Assembly (NCBI RefSeq): GCF_003730195.1
Contig: NZ_QWGG01000002.1
Location: 558,001-622,000 of the forward strand
Length of the DNA stretch: 64,000 bases
Direction: 5' to 3'
From: Halosimplex salinum
GTDB lineage: Archaea > Halobacteriota > Halobacteria > Halobacteriales > Haloarculaceae
Shown: positions 9,331-17,963 of the stretch, piece after piece
Layout: every line of letters begins with the position of its first letter
How positions within the stretch are numbered: position 1 is the first letter of the stretch
Notes under the pieces: model-generated
Told to the model about the DNA's origin: nothing
The model's database searches: none
What the model saw: only the letters and a program-made list of their open reading frames with translations
Translations under genes and position numbers: made by a program

Positions 9331-9725
9331 GTGGCGCGCGCTGTCGTCTCGGAATCGCTTGCGATTCCGAGGGCCGTCAGAGCTTGCTCTGACGTTGGCG
9401 CGTTTCATCGCGCGACAGTAGCCGTGCGAGGGATGAGCGACCGCAGGGAGCGAATCGGCTGGGGAGGCGTGAGGTGCGGTGTGGTTACGGTGCCGTCCCT
9501 GGTGGACTGAAAGGGCGAGGCGCGCTCGCACCGAAGGGGAGTCGCTGAACAGGCCCTATTCGAGGGAGCGAAAGCGACCGAGAATATCCTGTTCAGCGAC
9601 CGCGAGCGGGCCGAGGGCTTTCAGCGCTTGCTGTCGCCCGCGGTCGAGACCATTCATAGCGAGCGGGCCGAGGGCTTTCCGCGCTTGCCGTCACCCGCGG
9701 CCGAAATAATTCATAGCGAGCGTCC
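9331..9725 (-). repeat. Dispersed repeat element, copy E, with 57-bp tandem units
   Basis: The 501-bp gap before the phosphatidyltransferase gene holds the element in reverse. The tail region around 9410-9470 carries GCGAGGGATGAGCGA and CGAATCGGCTGGGGAGG, matching the tails at 23940-24040 and 53680-53780. The motif GGTGGACTGAAAGGGCG follows at about 9500. From 9604 the motif GAGCGGGCCGAGGGCTTTC recurs at 9661 and the unit starts again at 9718, a 57-bp period. GGAATCGC-TT-GCGATTCC and GTCAGAGC-TT-GCTCTGAC are perfect hairpins at about 9351-9391. Confidence 0.7.
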
Positions 9726-9798
9726 AGTACACAGAGAGCGGCCACCCCTCGTACACAGATCGGTGGACACATGGACCACCGAAGAGCAATCCAGCACC

Positions 9799-10464
9799 AT
9801 GAGTATCGACTGGCGGGCGCGGGCGAGCGAGGTGTGGACCGTCCCGAACCTGATCTCGCTCTCCCGCCTGCCGCTGGTCGCGGGCATCGTGTTCACGCTG
9901 AACTCCCCGCTGCGCTACGTCCTGTTCGCGCTCATCATCCTCTCGGACGGGATCGACGGCTGGGTCGCCCGCAAACTCGACCAGACGACGGAACTGGGCG
10001 CGCTGCTCGACCCCGCGCTCGACAAACTCACCGCGCTGGTCCTCGTCGCCGTGCTCTTCCCGCGGCTCGACCTCGCGGTCCCGTATCTCGCCCTCTTCTT
10101 CGCCCGCGACATCTTCGTCGTCTCGCTGGCGCCGCTCGTGCCGCTGTACGACTTCGACACGAGCAAGGTACAGGCGCGGCTCCCCGGGAAGGTCGTCACG
10201 AACCTGCAGTTCCTGGCGATGGTGGCGATGCTCGTGCCCGCGACCGCGGTCACGGAAGTCCTGCTGTGGGCGCTGGGGCTCGCGTCGGCCGTGGCGATCA
10301 CCGACTACGTCGTCTTCGTCGGGCGAGAACTGAGCGACCGCGAGTGGGTCCACGACTGGCGCGGGTTCGCGGCCGCGACCGGCGCCGTCTTCGCGGCGTT
10401 CGCGCTGCTCGTGTGGCTGCTCCTGTTCGACCAGTTCCGCGACGCGATCGCCACGATCCTGTAG
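9799..10464 (+). CDS. CDP-alcohol phosphatidyltransferase family protein
   Basis: 221 aa, about six membrane helices. The full family motif is present at residues 50-75: Asp50, Asp53-Gly54, Ala57-Arg58, Gly67, Asp71 and Asp75, in the sequence DGIDGWVARKL then GALLDPALD. These Asp residues bind two metal ions and the CDP-activated lipid. It would condense a CDP-archaeol (or CDP-alcohol) with a polar alcohol to make a phospholipid head group at the cytoplasmic membrane. The acceptor (glycerol phosphate, serine or inositol phosphate) cannot be told. ATG 9799. Confidence 0.92.
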   Translation: MSIDWRARASEVWTVPNLISLSRLPLVAGIVFTLNSPLRYVLFALIILSDGIDGWVARKLDQTTELGALLDPALDKLTALVLVAVLFPRLDLAVPYLALFFARDIFVVSLAPLVPLYDFDTSKVQARLPGKVVTNLQFLAMVAMLVPATAVTEVLLWALGLASAVAITDYVVFVGRELSDREWVHDWRGFAAATGAVFAAFALLVWLLLFDQFRDAIATIL

Positions 10465-10528
10465 CGTTCTCGACGGACTCGCTCACTCGAACGCGGAGTC
10501 GACCGCTCGAACACCCGCCGGAAGCCGC

Positions 10529-11308
10529 TTAGCGGTAGGCGTTCATGGCGGCGAAGCGGTCGGGGTAGTCGCCGGCGGGGTGGGTGGGTTCGTCGCCGCC
10601 GAGGACCACGCGCTGGAACTTCTCGTAGGTGTTCTCCCAGCCCAGGTGGGCGAACTCGACGCGGCGCTTGAGGACGTGCGAGAGGCCGTCGCGGTGGTAC
10701 ATCCGTCGCGGGGCGCCCGAGCGCAGCGCGTCCACGAGGTCGGCGGCGGAGTCGATCGAGCGGTCGAACTCGACCCAGGCCTCGCCGATAGTGGGGGTGA
10801 GGTGGGCGTACGAGGAGAGGTAGGTCGGGAGGCCGCTCTCGCGTGCGATCTCGCGGGCGCGGCGGTCGTCCCACGGCCAGTGTTTCGGGTTGTACACCTC
10901 GACGGCGTGGATGTCGTCGGCGTAGGTCGCGATGTCCGCTTCGGTCATGCTGAGGGTGAGGAACTCGGGGTGGGGGACGAGGATCCCGGCGTCGTGGGCC
11001 GATATCTCGGCCATGGTGTCCTCGAGGGTGAGGAAGTCGGGGACCGGTTCGTCGGGGTCGACGGCGAGGACGTGCTTGCGGTCGGTCCAGGTGTCGGTGA
11101 AGTACTCCCGGCCGGGGACGACGAGCAGGTCGTCGTCGGAGAAGCGGGCGGCGCGCTCCCGGATCGTCGAGAGGTGGGTGAAGTGTGGCGCGTAGACGAG
11201 CGCGTCGAGGCCGACGGCCTTGGCCCGCTCGACGACTCCCTCGTCCAGAATCTTGACGTGGAGGTCGACGCGGGACTCACCGTCCATCGACGCGCCACCC
11301 GAATCCAT
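10529..11308 (-). CDS. PHP-domain phosphoesterase-like protein
   Basis: 259 aa. Metal-binding positions of the PHP fold are visible: VDLHVK near the N-terminus (last His of the usual DxHxH replaced by Lys), YAPHFTH, the VVPGREYF Glu, LVPHPEF, and SSYAHL near residue 170. It is probably a metal-dependent phosphoesterase with an altered first metal site. The start at 11308 is preferred over Met8, since the TATA-like AATAACTAAA about 25-34 bp upstream would give a leaderless mRNA. Convergent with the phosphatidyltransferase gene, 64 bp apart. Confidence 0.8.
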   Translation of the reverse strand: MDSGGASMDGESRVDLHVKILDEGVVERAKAVGLDALVYAPHFTHLSTIRERAARFSDDDLLVVPGREYFTDTWTDRKHVLAVDPDEPVPDFLTLEDTMAEISAHDAGILVPHPEFLTLSMTEADIATYADDIHAVEVYNPKHWPWDDRRAREIARESGLPTYLSSYAHLTPTIGEAWVEFDRSIDSAADLVDALRSGAPRRMYHRDGLSHVLKRRVEFAHLGWENTYEKFQRVVLGGDEPTHPAGDYPDRFAAMNAYR

Positions 11309-11417
11309 GCCTGTGAGTTCGCGGGGCGGAGTTTAGTTATTTCGAACCGGCGAGAGACGAACGCAACCCCTGGCGGCCGAGGGGGCGTCCGTCGGCACTC
11401 GGCGGGGCCGGGGTCGG

Positions 11418-11888
11418 CTACCGGAACTTGCCGACGAGGTCGCGCAGGCCGGCGGCCTTGCGACCGGCGGCGAGGAACGAGCCGACGACGACCATGAAGA
11501 CGTAGAGGCCGAGCGTGGAGAGCCAGATGACGAGCATGGCGGCGACGGCGGCCCAGCCCGCGAGATACCAGAAGGCGGCGACGGTCATGGCGGTCCCGTA
11601 GAGGAGGACGAGGTAGGGACCCCAGCCGGTGGCGTGACCGCGGCGCTGGCGCTTGCGAACGTAGCGACGGAGTTCGGCGCGGATGTCGTCCCGGTGGACC
11701 GTCTTCTCGTCGATGCGCTCCCGCAGGGCATCGAGTTCCGCACGCAACTCCTCGACCTCCTCGCCACGCTCGTCGCGGTTCGTGTCGGTTCCGGCCCCCG
11801 GGCCGGGTGTCGGTCCGGGGTCCGGGGACGCGCTCCGCTCGTCGTCCACCCCGGAGGCGTCGTCGTCGGCACCAGTGTCTGCAGTCAT
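11418..11888 (-). CDS. Coiled-coil membrane protein, 2TM
   Basis: 156 aa. The first 40 residues are acidic and Pro/Gly/Asp-rich. Residues 41-80 form a heptad-like helix (VEELRAELDALRERIDE), followed by a basic patch RRYVRKRQRR and two hydrophobic helices (YLVLLYGTAMTVAAFWYLAG; AAVAAMLVIWLSTLGLYVFMVVVG). It starts inside the end of the BrkB-like gene (ATGA overlap 11885-11888), so the two are translated together and probably act together at the membrane. No known domain recognised. Confidence 0.75.
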   Translation of the reverse strand: MTADTGADDDASGVDDERSASPDPGPTPGPGAGTDTNRDERGEEVEELRAELDALRERIDEKTVHRDDIRAELRRYVRKRQRRGHATGWGPYLVLLYGTAMTVAAFWYLAGWAAVAAMLVIWLSTLGLYVFMVVVGSFLAAGRKAAGLRDLVGKFR

Positions 11889-12748
11889 GGGCGCGTGTCT
11901 TTGGTCTCGCCTGGCTCCCTCTTGGTGTTGGTGGTCTCACGGCTCCGGTCGGCCAGCACCGCGTTGAGCGCCGCGCCCAGCAGGACGACGATACTCCCCA
12001 CGTAGTACCACGTCACTAACAGCAACACGACCCCGAGCACGCCGTAGAGTTCGAACTGTCCGGCCATCCCCGCGTAGATCCGGAAGCCCGTCCCGAGGAG
12101 CGTCCAGCCGACGGCGGCGAACACCGTCCCCGGAAGCGCCTGACGGACGGTCCCGTCGGTGTCGGGGAAGACGTAGAACAGCGGGGCGAAGACGACGGTC
12201 AACACGACCACGAGCGAGACGGTGCCGAGAACGCCCGCGAACGCGACCCCCGAGTAGCTGACGAGCGTACCGACGACGACAAGCGCGGCCAGCCCGACCC
12301 CGACCGCGCCCAGCGCGACCACGGCGTCGCGCACACGACCGAGAAACGACGGCGCCGCCTCCGTCCCGTACACCCGCGAGAAGGCGATGTCGAGCCCGCG
12401 GAACACCTTGAGCGTACTCCACGCCAGCAGCGGGAGGCTGACCAGCGTCGCCGGCGCGCGCCCGGACGCGTCGACCAGCGTCGTCCGCAGCAGGTCCTGT
12501 CCGACCGGCGAGAGCGCGTCCCCGGTGACAGCGACGACCTCGCTGGCCAGGTCCTCGCCGCCGACCGCCGACGCGACGGCGAGTAGGAGCATCAGCGACG
12601 GCAGCAGGGAGACGAACGCGTAGTAGGCGATGCCCGCCGCCAGGAACGTCACCTCCCGCTCCTGGACGAGCGCGACCATCTCCCGCACGACGGCGACGCT
12701 CCCCCTGCCGACCGCCTGCGCCCGACCGTCCGCCGTATCCTCTTGCAC
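11885..12748 (-). CDS. YihY/BrkB (virulence factor BrkB-like) family membrane protein
   Basis: 287 aa from a GTG start at 12748, six membrane helices. Family signs are FLAAGIAYYAFVSLLPSLMLLLA at the N-terminus, WSTLKVFRGLDIAFSRVYG, and LYGVLGVVLLLVTWYYVGSIVVLLGAALNAVL near the C-terminus. The family is widespread and once mislabelled RNase BN; its transport role is unproven. The basic tail (RSRETTNTKREP) would be cytoplasmic. Operon with the downstream 2TM protein through a 4-bp stop/start overlap. Confidence 0.9.
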   Translation of the reverse strand: MQEDTADGRAQAVGRGSVAVVREMVALVQEREVTFLAAGIAYYAFVSLLPSLMLLLAVASAVGGEDLASEVVAVTGDALSPVGQDLLRTTLVDASGRAPATLVSLPLLAWSTLKVFRGLDIAFSRVYGTEAAPSFLGRVRDAVVALGAVGVGLAALVVVGTLVSYSGVAFAGVLGTVSLVVVLTVVFAPLFYVFPDTDGTVRQALPGTVFAAVGWTLLGTGFRIYAGMAGQFELYGVLGVVLLLVTWYYVGSIVVLLGAALNAVLADRSRETTNTKREPGETKDTRP

Positions 12749-12883
12749 GTCGTCGACTCCGGGTCAGCGACACTAATAGCCCCGGCTCTGGGTCGGTGAG
12801 TCGCGACTCTCGCCGTCGACCGCCGCGAGGGCGTCGGTGGCCGTGACGAAAGGACCAAGACGCGGCCGGCGTGACTCGAAGGT

Positions 12884-13261
12884 ATGGATCCCTCGCTCGA
12901 CGGGGCCGTGATGCGTGCGACGGTCGTGTTACTGGCTGGCGGCCTCTCGCTCGTCGCCGCCGGGACCGCGGGCGTCGGCGGTTCGTTCCTCCTCTTCGCC
13001 GCGCTCGCCGCGCTCGCCGTCGCGCTCCGCCTCGCCGCCGGGGCGCTCGACGACCCGTCCGACGACGGCCTCGGCCTCCACACGGTCGCGACCGACCTCT
13101 GGATCGGGCCGGCGCTCGCCGCCGCGCTCGTCGCCCTCCAGCTCGACGCCACGGCCGGCGAAGTGCAGGCCCTTGGCGGCCTCGTCGGCATGCTGAACTA
13201 CTTCCTCAGACCGCTCTACCACCTCGTCTACGCGCTCGCGCGCCGCCTCGGAGTCGCCTGA
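12884..13261 (+). CDS. Small 4TM membrane protein, unknown
   Basis: 125 aa, almost entirely hydrophobic: four helices separated by short loops (ALDDPSDDGLGLH is the only polar stretch). It starts MDPSLDG at the ATG 12884. It ends 22 bp before the convergent Trm1 gene. No family is recognised. Strong third-position GC and the acidic loop support a real gene. Confidence 0.65.
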   Translation: MDPSLDGAVMRATVVLLAGGLSLVAAGTAGVGGSFLLFAALAALAVALRLAAGALDDPSDDGLGLHTVATDLWIGPALAAALVALQLDATAGEVQALGGLVGMLNYFLRPLYHLVYALARRLGVA

Positions 13262-13283
13262 CCCGGGCAGTGCCGGCCCCCGA

Positions 13284-14456
13284 TCAGTCCCCGATCGCGG
13301 CCGCACGGATCTCGGCCACGTCGGCGTCGGTCTTGAACGTCGTCCCGCCGTAGTGCGTCCGCGAGGCCGCGTGACCGGCGTCGCGGAGCCGGTCGAGGAA
13401 CTCGTCCATCGCCGTGGCGCCGACTCCCCAGCGCTTCGAGAGGCGGTGCTGGTCGTAGTGAGTCGGTTCGTCGAGTTCGGCGCCGACCGTCTCGCAGAGG
13501 TCGCGGGCCTGCTCGGCGGTGCCCATGCCGTCGTCCACGGCGTCGCGGACCGCCTCGGTGAACGCGCGGTCGCGGATCGGCCCGAGCCAGATCGGACCGG
13601 CCGTCTGGATGCCCTCGCCGCACTCGGGACACCAGTCGATCGGGTCGGCGATCAGCCCGCGGGTCGCCTCGCGATACAGACAGTGCTCGCAGTGGTCGAC
13701 GTAGCCCAGCTCCTCGATCAGCGCGTCGGCCGCCTGCGCGCCCGAGTCCAGGCGGAGGTACGTCCGCGCGTAGTGTTTCGTCGCGTGACTGAAGACGGGC
13801 TCGGCGGCCAGGTCGTAGCGCGCCGCCGTTCTGACGAGCGCCGACAGCAGGACGCGCAGCCCCATCTCGGCGTGGTACTCGGTGTTGCGCGGCACCGTCG
13901 AGTAGTGACGCACGCCGCTCTCGAAGTGCGCGCCGCACAGCGGCGCGGTGTCCGTCGCGGTGATGGCGACCAGTCGCGTCGCCCCGCGGAAGGCGGCGTC
14001 GGCGAAGGGGATCGGCGTCCCGAAGGGGTCGATATCGACCACGTCGAAGGTTCCCTCGTGCATCACGGCGTTGGCGTCGCGGTGGACCACGTCCCCGTCG
14101 AGGTCGTTGCGCGCGAGGTTCTCGCGACACAGGTCGACGGCGTCGGGGTCCACGTCACACAGCGTCGCGTCGTACCCCTCGGCGGCCGCGCGGACGCCGC
14201 GGACCCCCGAAGCGGCGTTGGCGTCGAGGTAGCTCGGCGTCCGGTCGCCGTCGCGGCTCGCGGGTCGTTCCTCCCCGCTCGCTCTGTTCGAGGACTCGCT
14301 TCGCTCGTCCTCGCGCTCGCCCTCCAGCGCCCGCAGGACGGCGACGGTCAGGTCGCGGTTCAGCTCCTGGACGGGGTTGAAGAAGACGCCCTCGCCCACG
14401 CCGGCGTCGGCCTGCTCGGGCACCTCGACCTCGACGTTCCCCTCGGTGACGCGCAT
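13284..14456 (-). CDS. trm1: tRNA (guanine-26 N2)-dimethyltransferase Trm1
   Basis: 390 aa from the ATG at 14456 ([14 protein letters not shown]), the typical archaeal start; a longer frame to 14633 has no archaeal-like sequence. SAM-binding motif I is [15 protein letters not shown]. The catalytic region is [20 protein letters not shown]. The zinc-binding pairs CEHC and CPEC lie in the C-terminal half, and a wHTH-like end follows ([16 protein letters not shown]). It methylates G26 of tRNA twice using SAM. About 35 residues between motif X and motif I are Ser/Glu/Arg-rich, a halophilic insert. Confidence 0.95.
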   Translation of the reverse strand: MRVTEGNVEVEVPEQADAGVGEGVFFNPVQELNRDLTVAVLRALEGEREDERSESSNRASGEERPASRDGDRTPSYLDANAASGVRGVRAAAEGYDATLCDVDPDAVDLCRENLARNDLDGDVVHRDANAVMHEGTFDVVDIDPFGTPIPFADAAFRGATRLVAITATDTAPLCGAHFESGVRHYSTVPRNTEYHAEMGLRVLLSALVRTAARYDLAAEPVFSHATKHYARTYLRLDSGAQAADALIEELGYVDHCEHCLYREATRGLIADPIDWCPECGEGIQTAGPIWLGPIRDRAFTEAVRDAVDDGMGTAEQARDLCETVGAELDEPTHYDQHRLSKRWGVGATAMDEFLDRLRDAGHAASRTHYGGTTFKTDADVAEIRAAAIGD

Positions 14457-14644
14457 ACCCGCACCTGTCCAGCGAACGCGAAAAGCCATGCGTTCTCGCG
14501 TCGGACGGGGCCGGTCCCCGGCGGCCCCGGTCGCTCCCTCGCGGGCCACACTGACGGGATCGCTGTCCGTACTCGCGGTACTCCGGTCGTACCGGCCCCA
14601 CGCACCGAACTTGTTTAGTTCGGGTGTGCCCAACGGGAGGTATC

Positions 14645-14992
14645 GTGAACGCGGTCGACCGCTGGGAGGCCGTGCTCGCCGACACGGGGGAACTCACTCC
14701 CGACGCCGTCGACGGCATCCTCGACGCCCACGGTGAGCGCGGCGCCCGCGCCATCGAGGCCGTCTCCGAGCGGCGCGTCAAGGAGTACCGCGACTTCACC
14801 GTCGTCGTCGGCTACGACGAGGAGTACGTCGTCGAAGACGACTCCTGTGACTGCAAGGACGCCGAGTACAACCTCGACGACGACGACCCCGAGCAACTGT
14901 GCTGGCACGCCATCGCCGTCCGCGTCGCCCGCGCCATCGACGCCCTCGACCACCACGACATGTGGTACTCCGACGTCCGGGAGTTCCTTTGA
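14645..14992 (+). CDS. Small SWIM-type zinc-finger protein
   Basis: 115 aa. The pattern CDC (around residue 62) followed about 18 residues later by CWH matches the SWIM zinc finger CxC...CxH, and is preceded by a beta strand pair ([17 protein letters not shown]). SWIM proteins bind DNA or partner proteins, and small archaeal ones occur near recombination genes. The GTG at 14645 is chosen because GGGAGG lies 4 bp upstream (14635-14640), a rare clear Shine-Dalgarno here; a GTG at 14624 is the alternative. Divergent from trm1. Confidence 0.82.
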   Translation: MNAVDRWEAVLADTGELTPDAVDGILDAHGERGARAIEAVSERRVKEYRDFTVVVGYDEEYVVEDDSCDCKDAEYNLDDDDPEQLCWHAIAVRVARAIDALDHHDMWYSDVREFL

Positions 14993-15004
14993 CCATCTTT
15001 TTGC

Positions 15005-15080
15005 GACCATCTTTTTCCCGCTCGGGTGTCCTCGGCGCGCTTCGCGCGCCTGCGGGCACCCTCGCGGCAAAAACATGGTC
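15005..15080 (+). terminator. T-flanked hairpin after SWIM gene
   Basis: GACCATCTTTTTCCCGC (15005-15021) faces GCGGCAAAAACATGGTC (15064-15080), with GGGTG and CACCC inside and the loop GCGCGCTTCGCGCGC. The first GACCATCTTTTT is doubled: it also occurs at 14991-15002, starting at the stop codon. The same T5-stem-A5 layout follows the thermosome gene, so this is probably a terminator embedded in a repeat. Confidence 0.55.
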
Positions 15081-15161
15081 TCGTCGAGCGGAGCGAGACG
15101 AGGCTCGGAAGTCGCAGCCGCGAGCGAAGCGAGCGGATCGTCTTCCGGTGGTGAAAAAGGG

Positions 15162-15224
15162 CCGGAACCTCGCTTCGCTCGGTTCCGGTGAACCGGCTCG
15201 GCGCTCCGCGCCTCGCCGGATGCT
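15162..15224 (+). other. Two-hairpin repeat module, copy 2
   Basis: CCGGAACC (15162-15169) pairs with GGTTCCGG (15181-15188). The linker TGAACCG follows, then a second imperfect stem (GGCGC-TCC-GCGCC core) and the tail GGATGCT (15218-15224). The order, linker and tail agree with 5741-5797, while the stem sequences differ. Confidence 0.55.
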
Positions 15225-15403
15225 CCCCGCTCCGCCAAAGCCACCGCTCCGCCTCCGCTTCCCGCTCCGCCACAGCCACCGCTCCGCCTCCGCTTCCCGC
15301 TCCGCCACAGCCACCGCTCCGCCTCCGCTTCTCGCTCCGCCACAGCCACCGCTCCGCCTCCGCTCCCCACCACAGCCACCGCCCCGCTCACCGCCGCTTC
15401 CCC
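15222..15403 (+). repeat. 35-bp tandem repeat before mscS
   Basis: Units start at 15241, 15276 and 15311 with exact 35-bp spacing (CCACCGCTCCGCCTCCGC then TTCCCGCTCCGCCACAG). A shortened 30-bp unit follows at 15346 and a degenerate one after it. It is pyrimidine-rich on this strand and non-coding; it fills the last part of the 445-bp gap before the channel gene. Confidence 0.85.
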
Positions 15404-15437
15404 GAAACTCTTGGGCCGTCCGTCCTTTGGGGGCGCT

Positions 15438-15989
15438 ATGCAGACGCCCGTCGACTTTCTCGCCGATCTGGCTGTCGGGACGGTAAACGAACTCGCGGCG
15501 GCGCTCAGGGCCGCAATCCCCCGACTCGTGATGGCCATCATCTTCGTCTCGCTCGCCTACGTCGCGATCAAGGTCGTCCTGGCGGTCGTCCGCCGGTTCC
15601 TCGACAGGGTCTACCCCACCGAACAGGACCTCATCGCGCAACTGTGGGTAACCATCGTCGGCATTTTCCTCTGGTTCGGCGCCGCGCTCGTCCTCCTGAA
15701 CATCCTCGGACTGGGCGCTATCGCGGCGAGTCTCGGCACCGCGACGGGCTTTCTCGCGCTCGGCGTCTCCTACGCCCTCTCGGAGATGATCGAGGACGCC
15801 GTCGCGGGTGTGTACCTCCTGCAGGACCCCGACTTCAACCCCGGCGACCGGATCACCACGCAGTCGATGACGGGCACGGTCAGCGCTATCGAACTCCGCA
15901 AGACCCGGTTCGAACTCGACGAAGGGGACACCGTCGTCCTCGCCAATCGCGAGGTGGAGAAACGCTGGACGAAAGAGATGGACGCGTGA
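15438..15989 (+). CDS. Short MscS-family mechanosensitive channel
   Basis: 183 aa. Three membrane helices come first. The pore-lining helix TM3 and the following beta domain are recognisable (LGTATGFLALGVSYALSEMIEDAVAGVYLLQD, then FNPGDRITTQSMTGTVSAIELRKTRF, and VVLANREVEKRW). These match the conserved MscS core, but the large C-terminal cage domain is absent, so this is a minimal form. It would open under membrane tension to release solutes in hypo-osmotic shock, which matters for a halophile. ATG 15438. Confidence 0.88.
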   Translation: MQTPVDFLADLAVGTVNELAAALRAAIPRLVMAIIFVSLAYVAIKVVLAVVRRFLDRVYPTEQDLIAQLWVTIVGIFLWFGAALVLLNILGLGAIAASLGTATGFLALGVSYALSEMIEDAVAGVYLLQDPDFNPGDRITTQSMTGTVSAIELRKTRFELDEGDTVVLANREVEKRWTKEMDA

Positions 15990-16011
15990 CGACCGACCCG
16001 GGGACCGTCGC

Positions 16012-17007
16012 TCAGTCGCGGACGGCCGCCCGCTGGTCGGGGATCAGGTCGAACGCCTCGTTCGTGTCGCCGAGCACCAGCAGCGCGTAGTACCGCAGGT
16101 ACGTGATCACCGGCACCTGCACGAACGCGGCGACGGCGATGATCGCGAGGGCGAACAGGATACCGACGACGACGAACGCCGCGATGCCGACGGGCGCGGC
16201 GAGGACGAACAGCCCGAACGCCAGCGCGGCCAGCACGCCGAAGGGGATCAACAGCAGGACGGCGATGATCGCGGTGACGACGCCGACCAGGCCGCTGCCG
16301 ACGACGCCGAGGATGAACGCGACGACGATGTACGCGAGGTACTCGGTCCACTGCCCGGTCAGCGTCGGCCAGAAGCGCCGCCAGCCGGACAGCACGCCGC
16401 AGTCCTCGACCATCATCACCGGAACGACGAACGCGGTGGTGAACCCGCCGACGACCGCGGCGACGAGCGCGATCGCGACGAACGCCGGGACCAGCAACAG
16501 CGCGAGGAGGACGGCCGCTGTGCCGCCGTCGTCGAGCGCCAGCGGCACGAAGACGAGCGCCGCGAGGAGCGCCACCGCCGCCAGGACCGCCAGCCCGACG
16601 ACCAGTCGAAACCCGAAGAGGCGCAGTCCGCGCCGGAAGTACCGCCGCCAGTAGGCGCGGATCCGGACTCGCTCCTCGCGGAGCGACTCGACGAGGACGA
16701 ACTCCATCACCGACCCGACGAGCAGGAGGACCAGTGCGAGCGCGACCGCGGCGACGACCGCGACGGCGATCGCGATCCACGCCTCGACCGGGATGTCGAC
16801 CGCCCCGTCGACCGGTCCGCCGGGCATCGGCTGTTCGTCGGTGGGTCCGCCCCCGCCGAACTGGGCACCGCCCGCGTTCGCAGTCGGGAGGCCGACGAAC
16901 AGCCCGATCAGTGCGAGCTTCGCCCACCGCGTCCGGTCGACGGGTCGGAGGAACGCGCCGGTCGCCCGATACGCGTCGTCGATCGCATCGAGTGCGGCCA
17001 GTGACAT
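16012..17007 (-). CDS. Polytopic membrane protein, haloarchaeal conserved type
   Basis: 331 aa. The N-terminal cytosolic segment (LDAIDDAYRATGAFLRPVDRTRWAKLALIGLFVG) leads into about six Ala/Val/Leu-rich helices. A loop of Gly/Pro (GGGGPTDEQPMPGG) lies outside. Conserved-looking spots are YWRRYFRRGLRLFGFRL and VMMVEDCGVLSGWRRFWPTL. The C-terminal FVQVPVITYLRYYALLVLGDTN resembles haloarchaeal proteins annotated only as DUFs (DUF7544-like). Function unknown. Convergent with the MscS gene. Confidence 0.75.
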   Translation of the reverse strand: MSLAALDAIDDAYRATGAFLRPVDRTRWAKLALIGLFVGLPTANAGGAQFGGGGPTDEQPMPGGPVDGAVDIPVEAWIAIAVAVVAAVALALVLLLVGSVMEFVLVESLREERVRIRAYWRRYFRRGLRLFGFRLVVGLAVLAAVALLAALVFVPLALDDGGTAAVLLALLLVPAFVAIALVAAVVGGFTTAFVVPVMMVEDCGVLSGWRRFWPTLTGQWTEYLAYIVVAFILGVVGSGLVGVVTAIIAVLLLIPFGVLAALAFGLFVLAAPVGIAAFVVVGILFALAIIAVAAFVQVPVITYLRYYALLVLGDTNEAFDLIPDQRAAVRD

Positions 17008-17089
17008 GTCTCATCGTCCGCGCGAGGTGAGAAAAGTATGCGTCGGGTAGCCGGCGCGTAGCGCGTCCGTATCGCGCCGTAACCCTCGG

Positions 17090-17482
17090 TTATTCCGCTC
17101 GGAGTTCGAGCCGGTAGCGGACGGTCGGCTGCCCCTCGAAGGTCGGGCCGGCGCCGGTGTGCTCGAAGCCAGCGTCCTCGGCGGCGTCGCGCGTCTCGCC
17201 TTCGTCCTCCGGGACGAGCAACTCGACGGCCATCCCCTCCGACTCGGCGAAGCGTATCGGTTCCTCGAGGAGTCGGTCGCGCACGGCCGGCGTGCCCTCG
17301 AGTTGCGTGATGTGGACCGTCTCCGACTGCGCGTCGTAGCTGACGAACCCCGTTATCTCCTCGTCGTCGGTCGCGACGCGGACGGTCCGGTCGTGGACCA
17401 GGTTCCGCATCACGTCCTGCGGGGAGCCGGTGAGTTCCGCCAGCCGGTCCGCGTCCGCCTCGACTGCGTCCCGGATGTCCAT
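17090..17482 (-). CDS. GNAT-family N-acetyltransferase-like protein
   Basis: 130 aa from MDIRDAVEADADRLAEL, the common opening of GNAT proteins (strand 1, helix 1). Later strands are recognisable (VRVATDDEEITGFVSYD, VHITQLEGTPAVRDRLLEE), and the helix that binds acetyl-CoA appears in a reduced form. It would transfer an acetyl group from acetyl-CoA to an unknown amine. An upstream Met at 17494 is possible. Followed upstream by a 481-bp gap with repeat copy B. Confidence 0.7.
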   Translation of the reverse strand: MDIRDAVEADADRLAELTGSPQDVMRNLVHDRTVRVATDDEEITGFVSYDAQSETVHITQLEGTPAVRDRLLEEPIRFAESEGMAVELLVPEDEGETRDAAEDAGFEHTGAGPTFEGQPTVRYRLELRAE

Positions 17483-17606
17483 ACCCGCCACCATGCCCTC
17501 TGCGCCATTAAATCCACGCCTAGGAGTGGCCGCGGTTCGGTGTGGTCGATCTGGTGTCGTGTGTCGAGTGGCCGGCCCGACAGCGACCGAGACGACAGCG
17601 ACCACA

Positions 17607-17871
17607 AACAGCGTGAAAGCCCCCGACCGCTCCGGTCCCGGGACTTGCTGCGCCCTTCGGTCGCTTCGCTCCCTGCAGTGCTTGCTACGTCCGGGTTCCC
17701 GGAGCGGTCGGCCCCTTTCATACCCACCCGTGTCGGCCGATGGGCCTGTCTGTGCGGGTGGGAATGAAAGGGGCGACCGTTTCGGTGAAGGAAGCCGACA
17801 CAAGCACCGCAGCGTAGCGAGGAGCGCAGCGAGGCTCCCGAGCCGAAACGGTCGGGGCTTTCACGCTGTTC
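17607..17871. repeat. Dispersed inverted-repeat element, copy B (two units)
   Basis: Same build as 1629-1938. The forward unit 17607-17729 begins AACAGCGTGAAAGCCCC and ends GGCCCCTTTCATACCCACCC; the reverse unit 17756-17871 begins GGGTGGGAATGAAAGGGG and ends GGGGCTTTCACGCTGTTC. The stem in the forward unit is GACCGCTCCGG with CCGGAGCGGTC; in the reverse unit it is CCGAAACGGTC with GACCGTTTCGG. The difference is thus made on both arms. It lies in the gap 17483-17963. Confidence 0.75.
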
Positions 17872-17963
17872 TCGCAAGTGCTGTCTCCTGCGGTCGCTGT
17901 ACGCTCGTCCCCAACTACTCGGAGCACCCAAACCGTTTACTCCGAACCGCTCGAAGCGCGGGC

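Noticed and set aside
15222-15403. CRISPR or coding repeat
   Set aside because: 35-bp units directly follow each other with no spacer; the open frame across them is a proline/arginine shadow of GC-rich DNA.
17430-17963. N-terminal extension of the FGE frame through repeat copy B
   Set aside because: The frame is open, but it translates the repeat element, which is non-coding elsewhere. The GTG at 17964 starts the protein-like ACCGPG segment.
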